Positions 6,051-10,865 of a stretch of 10,865 nucleotides of DNA are shown piece after piece. Both the position numbers and the translations under genes were made by a program. Location of the stretch: assembly GCA_016190465.1 (NCBI GenBank), contig JACPQP010000553.1:1-10865 (forward strand). The letters are read 5' to 3'. Position 1 is the stretch's first letter, and each line of letters begins with the position of its first letter. The stretch is from Chloroflexota bacterium (GTDB lineage: Bacteria; Chloroflexota; UBA6077; FW602-bin22; JACPQP01). The notes under the pieces were generated by a model that made no database searches, was not told where the DNA came from, and saw only the letters and a list, made by a program, of their open reading frames with translations.

Positions 6051-7592
6051 ATGTCCCATCAGACGAAGCTGACCAAGAGAGCGTTGCTCAAGTGGTCCGC
6101 GGTTGCGGCCAGCCTGGTTGCCACGGGAGGGATCTGGGGTGCGTGCGCGCCCGCGGCAACGCCGACCGCCACTCCAGCGCCCAAGCCGACCGCGGCGCCC
6201 AAGCCAGCCGAGGCGCCCAAGCCGGCCGCGGCTCCACCGCCGACCGCGGCTCCACCCACTGCGGCCCCCCCGCCGACCGCCGCGCCCAAGCCGACCGAGG
6301 CACCCAAGCCCACCGCCCCACCCCAGGCGGCTACCGCCCCCAAGCCGCAGGCTGGCCAGAAAGTGTTCGTGCTCATGATCGGCGGCGCGTGGGAGCAGAT
6401 GGTCAGGCCCCGGCTCCCAGACTTCGAGAAGAAGACGGGTCTCCAGGTGGCCATGGATACGGTGGCTGGCGCTGGAGATGCCTTGATCACCAAGACGCGT
6501 GTCATTCTGGGAGGTAAGAGCGACGAGTACGACACCTTTTTCGCGCGCGGCAACCTGATGCCCGAGTTCACCAAGACCGGCGCGGTGGAGATCCTTGATC
6601 CTTACATAGCCAGGTCTCGGACCGAAGACAAGCAGTTCGCCTACGACGACTTCGTCGGTGCGATCCTCTCTTCATTCAACTTCGAGGGGAAGCAATTCGG
6701 CTTGCCGTGGCAGGGCGGTGGCAACGTGCTGTTCTACAGCAAAGAGGCCTTCAAAGCGGCCAACCTGGAGCGTCCGCCGAAGAACCTGGGCGAGATGGAG
6801 GAGTACGCCAGGAAGCTTCACAAGCCGGGGCAGGCGGGAATCGTGCTGCGCGGCACGCGCGAAGGGGGTTTGAACGTTTACCCCTGGATCTTCATCTGGA
6901 AGATCCAGGGCGCCAGGTGGTTCGACAACATCCGGGGCAACTGGTTTGATCAGAACTGGCAGCCACAGTTTGCCACCCCGGAGGCGATCACCGCCACCGA
7001 GCGCTGGGCGAAAATGCTGCGTGACTCTGGTCCCAAGGGCATCGCTTCCTACGGCCTGGCCGAGTGCCAGGCCGACTTTCAGCAAGGCGCGGTGACGATG
7101 TGGATGGACGACGTCTCCTTGCGGGGCGTGCTGGAAGACCCGAAGCAATCCAAGGTAGCGGGCAAAGTGGGCTACGCGGTCGTGGAGGGCCCCGGCGACC
7201 GCTACGGGGCGGTCGCCCCCTGGGGCTTCATCGTGAACGCCTACAGCAAGAAAAAGGAGGCCACCTGGGAATTCGTCAAGTGGGCGACGAGCAAGGAGAC
7301 GCAAGTGGCGATGCTCCGGGACGGCTACGCAGGCCCCACTCGACGGTCGACCCTGGAGAGTGACGATCTGAAGAAGACCGTGGGGGCCGAGTTCGCCGCG
7401 GCCCTGGCCAAGGCCATGTCGGTTGCGGACCCGGCCTACAAGCCACTGATCCCGCAGCAGGCCGAACTCAACGACCTCGTCGCCGTGGCCCTGTCCAAGG
7501 CCTTGACGGCCCAGGCCTCCGCAGCGGATGCTATGCGCGAAGCGAACACCAAGATTCAGGCGATCATGAAGCGGGACGGGTACATCAAGTAG
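6051..7592 (+). CDS. ABC transporter solute-binding lipoprotein (family 1, carbohydrate type)
   Basis: A 513-residue extracellular binding protein that should capture a sugar or related solute and hand it to the two permeases encoded next. The ATG at 6051 is chosen because GGAGGT (6035-6040) and GGAGAG (6043-6048) precede it and the signal peptide starts there; GTG 6033 is the alternative. Signal peptide: LTKRALLK, a hydrophobic stretch (residues 15-31), then GAC with Cys32 as the likely lipidated residue, although Trp at -3 is unusual for a lipobox. Residues 33-103 form a Pro/Ala/Thr/Lys-rich linker, typical of Chloroflexota lipoproteins, that lifts the domain off the membrane. The binding domain (104-513) has family-1 landmarks: FEKKTGLQV early on, KQFGLPWQGGGNVLFYSKEA, and WGFIVNAYSKKKEATWEFVK. 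The length is normal for the family once the linker is counted. Aromatic residues are plentiful, but the sequence does not reveal the substrate. This is the first gene of the operon. Confidence 0.92.
   Translation: MSHQTKLTKRALLKWSAVAASLVATGGIWGACAPAATPTATPAPKPTAAPKPAEAPKPAAAPPPTAAPPTAAPPPTAAPKPTEAPKPTAPPQAATAPKPQAGQKVFVLMIGGAWEQMVRPRLPDFEKKTGLQVAMDTVAGAGDALITKTRVILGGKSDEYDTFFARGNLMPEFTKTGAVEILDPYIARSRTEDKQFAYDDFVGAILSSFNFEGKQFGLPWQGGGNVLFYSKEAFKAANLERPPKNLGEMEEYARKLHKPGQAGIVLRGTREGGLNVYPWIFIWKIQGARWFDNIRGNWFDQNWQPQFATPEAITATERWAKMLRDSGPKGIASYGLAECQADFQQGAVTMWMDDVSLRGVLEDPKQSKVAGKVGYAVVEGPGDRYGAVAPWGFIVNAYSKKKEATWEFVKWATSKETQVAMLRDGYAGPTRRSTLESDDLKKTVGAEFAAALAKAMSVADPAYKPLIPQQAELNDLVAVALSKALTAQASAADAMREANTKIQAIMKRDGYIK
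6147..6359 (+). repeat. imperfect codon repeat encoding the Pro/Ala/Lys linker
   Basis: Short units such as GCGCCCAAGCCG and GCTCCACCGCCGACC recur within the binding-protein gene, giving APKPTAAPKPAEAPKP-like protein repeats just after the lipidated cysteine. Such tracts change length easily by slippage. The region is a spacer and not a folded domain. Confidence 0.75.
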
Positions 7593-7607
7593 ACACCCCG
7601 TCGGGGC

Positions 7608-7643
7608 GGGGGTGTTGGGGGTGTCCCCCCAGCACCCCCTTTT
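7608..7643 (+). terminator. strong hairpin with T-run after the binding-protein gene
   Basis: GGGGGTGTTGGGGG (7608-7621) and CCCCCAGCACCCCC (7626-7639) pair over 14 positions with one G-U pair and a TGTC loop, followed by TTTT (7640-7643). The hairpin starts 15 bases after the binding-protein stop codon. In binding-protein operons such an element typically stops part of the transcription and protects the upstream mRNA, so more binding protein than permease is made. An overlapping shorter stem, ACACCCC with GGGGTGT (from 7593), could compete with it. Confidence 0.7.
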
Positions 7644-7654
7644 CCAGGGTGGCC

Positions 7655-7679
7655 GGACACCACGGGCAAACGGGTGTCC
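7655..7679 (+). other. second hairpin between binding-protein and permease genes
   Basis: GGACACC (7655-7661) and GGTGTCC (7673-7679) form a perfect 7-bp stem with an 11-base loop. GGTGTCC also occurs at 7620-7626, in the loop side of the preceding terminator hairpin, so GGACACC could pair with either copy. No T-run follows, so it is not itself a terminator. Confidence 0.45.
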
Positions 7680-7797
7680 TGATTCTGCACGAGGGCAGGT
7701 GCGTTCAGACTTGCGGACCGAAGGACGCTTGAGACACGGGCGATCGTCAGGCGAACCGGGCCCGGCTTCGCCCATCCGTCTCGGAGCGACCAGGCCG

Positions 7798-8679
7798 GTG
7801 GAAGCGGTGACGCGATTCGCGGACCGCTACATTCTACTGCTTTTTCTGCTCCCGTCCTTCCTGGTGCTGTTCCTCATCACGGTCGTGCCCTTCCTCTCGT
7901 CGGTGTGGCTGAGCTTCACGGCTTACAACTTCGCCCAGCCGGATAGCGAGCGCTTCGTCGGCCTGGAGACCTACCGCATCGTCCTATCCGCCGACTCGAC
8001 CTGGAACGCCGTGTTCAACACCTTCTATCTAGTCGCGGCGGCCGTAGGCAGCGAGATGGTAATCGGCTTTGGGCTGGCCCTGCTGCTGGAGCGGCAGTTT
8101 CCCGGCGTGCGCACCGCGCGCTCGCTGTTCCTCGTGCCGCTGATGACAACCCCGGTCGTCGTCGCTCTCACCTGGCGGATGCTGTACAACCGACGGTTCG
8201 GCTATTTCAACTACTTCCTGGGCCTACTGGGGTTGCCTCCGGTCGATTGGCTGGGCGATCCTCGCCTGGCAATGCTGGCGCTGGTTCTGGCTGATGTATG
8301 GGTGGCCACGCCAGCCGTGGCCACCCTCGTCCTCGCCGGCCTGCTGTCGTTGCCGGAGGAGCCCTTCGAGGCAGCCGTGGTCGACGGCGCGTCGGCCGTT
8401 CAGGTGCTCTGGCACGTTACTCTGCCGTTGTTGAGACCCGTGCTGGGGCTGGTGTTCATGTTCCGCACCACCGATGCCTTTCGTAAGTTCGAGTCCATCG
8501 CCATCATGACCGGCGGCGGTCCCGGAGAGGCCACGACAACCATCAACTTCCTCGCCTACAATGTCGGCTTCGGGTTTCTGCGGATGGCGGATGCGGCCGC
8601 TCTGTCGGTGATCATGACGGTATTGATGCTGGTGATCGCGATTGCCAGCATCCGCTGGCTCGGGGCGGGCCGCTGGTAG
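7798..8679 (+). CDS. ABC transporter permease, MalF/UgpA type
   Basis: A 293-residue inner-membrane permease that should pair with the next permease to form the channel for the solute delivered by the upstream lipoprotein. The first helix follows a short basic N-terminus (RYILLLFLLPSFLVLFLITV), about six membrane helices follow, and the EAA motif for docking the ATPase is clear: FEAAVVDGASAVQVLWHVTLP, with Glu191-Ala-Ala and Asp196-Gly-Ala. The C-terminal part has the usual MTGGGPGEATTT and then a last helix. Start choice is uncertain: GTG 7798 (GGAG 12 bases upstream) or GTG 7807 (GGTGG about 7 upstream) both give normal lengths. The open frame extends back to 7612, but that part is Arg/Gly/Pro-rich, runs through the two hairpins and does not look like permease sequence. 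It ends 12 bases before the next gene. Confidence 0.9.
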   Translation: MEAVTRFADRYILLLFLLPSFLVLFLITVVPFLSSVWLSFTAYNFAQPDSERFVGLETYRIVLSADSTWNAVFNTFYLVAAAVGSEMVIGFGLALLLERQFPGVRTARSLFLVPLMTTPVVVALTWRMLYNRRFGYFNYFLGLLGLPPVDWLGDPRLAMLALVLADVWVATPAVATLVLAGLLSLPEEPFEAAVVDGASAVQVLWHVTLPLLRPVLGLVFMFRTTDAFRKFESIAIMTGGGPGEATTTINFLAYNVGFGFLRMADAAALSVIMTVLMLVIAIASIRWLGAGRW

Positions 8680-8691
8680 AAAGGAACCAGG

Positions 8692-9519
8692 ATGGGGTAC
8701 AGACGGCGAAGGCGCGTGACGGGATGGCTGTGTAACTCGCTGATCGTAGCTGCGTTGCTCCTCACCTATATCCCGTTCGTCTGGCTCATCACCACCTCCC
8801 TCAAACAACCTGTCGACGCATTCGCGATCCCGCCGGTGTGGGTTTTTCTGCCGACCCTTGAGAACTACGGCGCTCTCCTGGCCAAAGACTTTCTCACGAG
8901 CTACTGCAACAGCTTGATCATCGGATTGTTGACGACCTCCGCCTCACTGGCGCTCGGCGTGCCAGCGGCCTATGCACTGGTGCGGGCGAACTTCCGGGGG
9001 AGAGCATTCATGGGTACCTGGATCCTCCTGGTCCGTCTGGTGCCGGGCGTCGCCTTCGTCATACCGATGTACATCCAGTTCAGAAACCTTGGGCTCACGG
9101 ATACCTACCTGGGTCTGACCATCGCGTACCTCACCATCACGTTGCCGTTTGTCGTCTGGATGATGACCGGCTACTTCCAGGGGGTTCCGCAGGAATTGGA
9201 GGAGGCAGCCGTGATCGACGGCTGCTCCCGCCTGGGGGCGCTCGTTCGAGTGGTGCTGCCGGTTTCCACCCCTGGGCTAGCCACGGCCGCGCTCTTCTCG
9301 CTAGTGATGTCGTGGAACCAGTACTTCTACCCGCTCATCCTGGGCGGACGGAGCACCGTCACTGCGCCCGTGGCAATCAGCAACTTTCTGACCTTCGAAG
9401 GCCCGAGCTGGGGCCGGCTGGCCGCGGGTGGAGTGCTCATCGTGGCGCCGGTCCTTGTTTTCACGCTGCTCTCCCAGAATGCGATGGTCCGCGGGTTGAT
9501 GCGGGGAGCGATGAAGTAG
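8692..9519 (+). CDS. ABC transporter permease, MalG/UgpE type
   Basis: A 275-residue inner-membrane permease, the second half of the channel. AAGGAA lies 6 bases before the ATG, and the gene follows its partner by 12 bases. The N-terminus is strongly basic (GYRRRRR), then helix 1 (LIVAALLLTYIPFVWLITTS), the loop typical of the family (SLKQPVDAF, then PTLENYGALL), further helices, and the EAA motif EEAAVIDGCSRLGALVRVVLP (Glu171-Ala-Ala, Asp176-Gly). Cys178 stands where Ala is usual in EAA motifs, a mild change. The typical SWNQYFYPLIL segment and a final helix complete about six membrane segments. Length and motifs are normal for an intact gene. No ATPase gene accompanies the pair, so a shared MsmK/UgpC-like ATPase encoded elsewhere is likely. 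Confidence 0.92.
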   Translation: MGYRRRRRVTGWLCNSLIVAALLLTYIPFVWLITTSLKQPVDAFAIPPVWVFLPTLENYGALLAKDFLTSYCNSLIIGLLTTSASLALGVPAAYALVRANFRGRAFMGTWILLVRLVPGVAFVIPMYIQFRNLGLTDTYLGLTIAYLTITLPFVVWMMTGYFQGVPQELEEAAVIDGCSRLGALVRVVLPVSTPGLATAALFSLVMSWNQYFYPLILGGRSTVTAPVAISNFLTFEGPSWGRLAAGGVLIVAPVLVFTLLSQNAMVRGLMRGAMK

Positions 9520-9567
9520 GGCCTGGTTCTCCAGGGCAAGCCGAATCAAGAGGAGGACACCGCGAAG

Positions 9568-10704
9568 ATGGCGACGCCGAAGGCCCGAATCATCGCCGCC
9601 CTCGAGCACCGCGAGCCAGATCGGGTGCCGGTGGGCGAGATCGCGATCGACTTCCCGATCACGGAGCTTGCCCTGGGGCGACCGACGCTCTATCGGGCCA
9701 AGTGGAAGGAGTACGTGGCGGAGTGGGAAGGCCGGCGCGACGAGATCGTCGAGAGCCACCAGCGCGACATCGTCGACCTCATCCGCCACTTCGAGCTCGA
9801 CTACCTGGCTGTGCCGCTCGTCCCGGCCCGAAGGTCGAAGTACGGGCGTCCGGAGTTCCTGGGAGAGTACACCTGGCGAGACTCCGCGGGACGCATCATG
9901 CGATACTGTCCGGAGTCGGGGGGCCACGCGATGGCCATCCAGCCGATCGACCTGACCATCGCAGACCTGCCACTGCCGCGGGACCCGGTGCCCGTCGACG
10001 AGTCGCGCCTGGAGGCCATCCAGCACGTGATCAAGGAGCTGGGCGACACGCACTTCATCATCGGCCGCCCCCCCGACGGCAGCTTCCCCTGGGACAGCAC
10101 TACCGGGACGATGGACGAGTTCCTGGTCCGGATGCTCACCCAGCCGGAGTTCGTCGAGCGGGCCGTCGAGGTGAGGACGCGCGAGGCGGTCGCCTACATC
10201 AAGGCGATGATCGAGATCGGCTGCGACGCGGTGTTGCCCGGGAGCGACTACGGCGACAACCGCGGTCCGATCATGGGGCCGGATCTCTTTCGCCGCTTCT
10301 GCCTGCCCTCCCTGCGCCGGATGGTCGACGCTGCCCACGCGGCCGGGGGCTATCTCATCAAGCACAGCGACGGGAATCACTGGGCCATCCTGGACGACTT
10401 CGTCGCGGCCGGCGTGAACGGCTGGCAGGGTATCCAGCCCCGAGTCGGCATGGACCTGCGGCTCCTCAAAGAGCGCTACGGCGACCAACTGTGCTTCTTC
10501 GGCGGAGTGGACGTGGACACGCTGGTGCTGGGCACCGAGCAGGACGTGGTGGACCAGGTCAAGTACGCCATTCATCACGCAGCGAGAGATGGCGGCCTGG
10601 TGATTGGCTCCGGGAATACACTGCTGCCCGGTGTCCGGTACGAGAACTATCAGGCGATGCTCCGGGCCGTCCGCGAGTTTGGGGCCTATCCCGTCGCGCT
10701 CTGA
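9568..10704 (+). CDS. uroporphyrinogen decarboxylase superfamily protein (not HemE)
   Basis: A 378-residue soluble protein of the UROD/MtaA/CmuA superfamily, a TIM-barrel group that includes haem-pathway decarboxylases and corrinoid-dependent methyltransferases. AGGAGG lies 11 bases before the ATG. Superfamily landmarks are ARIIAALEHREPDRVPV (residues 6-22), GSDYGDNRGPIMGPDLFRRF, the strand/turn KHSDGN (His266, Asp268, Asn270), FGGVDVDTL (from Gly312), and a C-terminal SGNTLLPGVRYENY and EFGAYP. The N-terminal Arg-rich signature of true HemE is absent, so haem synthesis is unlikely. In MtaA/CmuA-type methyltransferases the equivalent segment is His-x-Cys-Gly-Asn with a zinc-binding Cys; here it is His-Ser-Asp-Gly-Asn, so zinc binding, if any, must differ. 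The gene lies 48 bases after the permease, probably in the same operon, which suggests it acts on the imported compound. That role is inference. Confidence 0.85.
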   Translation: MATPKARIIAALEHREPDRVPVGEIAIDFPITELALGRPTLYRAKWKEYVAEWEGRRDEIVESHQRDIVDLIRHFELDYLAVPLVPARRSKYGRPEFLGEYTWRDSAGRIMRYCPESGGHAMAIQPIDLTIADLPLPRDPVPVDESRLEAIQHVIKELGDTHFIIGRPPDGSFPWDSTTGTMDEFLVRMLTQPEFVERAVEVRTREAVAYIKAMIEIGCDAVLPGSDYGDNRGPIMGPDLFRRFCLPSLRRMVDAAHAAGGYLIKHSDGNHWAILDDFVAAGVNGWQGIQPRVGMDLRLLKERYGDQLCFFGGVDVDTLVLGTEQDVVDQVKYAIHHAARDGGLVIGSGNTLLPGVRYENYQAMLRAVREFGAYPVAL

Positions 10705-10831
10705 GCCAGCGATTGAAGCGCCGAGCATCGCTCAGGAGGGGTTCTCCGTGCTCTACCGCTACAGTACCATCCCATCTCCTTGTGGCACTCCTCGTCGACG
10801 GGTGTCCGGCCGGTGGGCTTGGAAACGAACC
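10705..10831. other. short intergenic region after the UROD-like gene
   Basis: AGCGAT (10708-10713) and ATCGCT (10727-10732) form a 6-bp stem soon after the stop codon, but no T-run follows, so termination here is doubtful. The rest holds repeat copy B (10775-10816) and no convincing gene. Confidence 0.5.
10775..10816 (+). repeat. dispersed ~45-bp repeat, copy B
   Basis: This is the second copy of the segment at 2129-2173, in the same orientation. Shared blocks are TCTCCTTGTGGCA and TCCTCGTCGACGGGTG, followed by CCGGCC; one copy has C where the other has T before CCGGCC. The two copies bracket the kinase, regulator, transporter and UROD-like genes, about 8.6 kb. Confidence 0.6.
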
Positions 10832-10865
10832 GTGACCACGCGAATGCCGATCACGCCGGGCGAGG
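10832..10865 (+). CDS. possible start of a further gene, cut by the window end
   Basis: GTG at 10832 (or in-frame ATG at 10844) opens a frame that stays open to the end of the window, giving only MTTRMPITPGE. A weak GGAAACG site precedes the GTG. Too little is present to identify a product; the direction would continue the upstream operon. It could equally be chance. Confidence 0.25.
   Translation, partial: MTTRMPITPGE

Noticed and set aside
5803..6072. Open frame of 89 codons between the regulator and binding-protein genes
   Set aside because: No ribosome-binding site, low-information composition, and it covers the promoter region and overlaps the binding-protein start.
6147..6359. CRISPR-like or minisatellite array suggested by regular short repeats
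   Set aside because: The repeats are in-frame codon repeats of the lipoprotein linker, with no constant repeat-spacer structure.
6672..7775. Long open frame (367 codons) antisense to the binding-protein gene
   Set aside because: It is a shadow of a GC-rich coding sequence: no ribosome-binding site, no recognisable domain, and the plus strand clearly encodes the lipoprotein.
7612..7797. N-terminal extension of the first permease back to a GTG at 7612
   Set aside because: The extension reads through two hairpins, has no ribosome-binding site and is unlike permease N-termini; a start at 7798 or 7807 gives the normal length.
9301..10728. Long open frame (475 codons) antisense to the UROD-like gene
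   Set aside because: Its codons mirror the third-position GC of the plus-strand gene; the product is His/Arg/Val-rich with no family resemblance.
9312..10835. Long plus-strand open frame (507 codons) overlapping the UROD-like gene in another frame
   Set aside because: It is Arg/Gly/Pro-rich without domains, while the overlapping UROD-like frame has clear family motifs and a good ribosome-binding site.

Overview
The window is GC-rich, gene-dense bacterial DNA, most likely from a member of the Chloroflexota (Thermomicrobia/Sphaerobacter-like or an uncultured relative). I infer this from three things: the Pro/Ala/Thr-rich linker after the lipoprotein cysteine of the solute-binding protein, the style of the two signalling proteins (hybrid kinase with a degenerate receiver; HTH + kinase-like + receiver regulator), and the Phd-like antitoxin. 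No rRNA or tRNA marker is present, so the assignment is inference.

Layout. (1) Positions 1-1040, minus strand: a toxin-antitoxin-type operon with a Phd/YefM-like antitoxin, a PIN-domain (VapC-like) toxin split by a frameshift, and a small third gene, closed by a likely intrinsic terminator at the window edge. (2) 1158-1947, plus strand: a dead IS1-like transposase. Its zinc-ribbon/HTH N-terminus and its C-terminus survive, but the catalytic middle is deleted and the two halves are out of frame. (3) 1948-2364: a gene-free stretch with a nested GC-rich palindromic repeat, one copy of a ~45-bp repeat that recurs at the far end of the window, and operator-like repeats just before the next gene. 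(4) 2365-5782: two convergent, overlapping signalling genes, a membrane hybrid histidine kinase (plus) and an HTH + HATPase-like + receiver protein (minus). (5) 5783-6050: a divergent regulatory region with a TATAAT box. (6) 6051-10704, plus strand: a carbohydrate-type (family 1) ABC importer made of a lipoprotein binding protein and two permeases, followed by a uroporphyrinogen-decarboxylase-superfamily enzyme. No ATPase gene is present. (7) 10705-10865: the second repeat copy and possibly the start of another gene.

How the parts may work together. The ABC genes and the UROD-like gene run in one direction with short gaps and read as one operon. A strong hairpin plus T-run between the binding-protein gene and the first permease probably sets a high binding-protein to permease ratio. 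The importer would borrow a shared ATPase encoded elsewhere. The UROD-like protein lacks the HemE signature and has His-Ser-Asp-Gly-Asn where corrinoid-dependent methyltransferases of the superfamily have His-x-Cys-Gly-Asn, so it is an uncharacterised branch that may act on the imported compound. The two signalling genes sit between mobile-element debris and the transporter, and the regulator is divergent from the transporter, so local control is plausible but unproven.

No clearly new defence or mobile system is visible. The most unusual parts are the two-component pair with atypical receivers, the UROD-like gene coupled to an ATPase-less importer, the direct repeats bracketing the 8.6-kb block, and the hairpin cluster inside the transporter operon.
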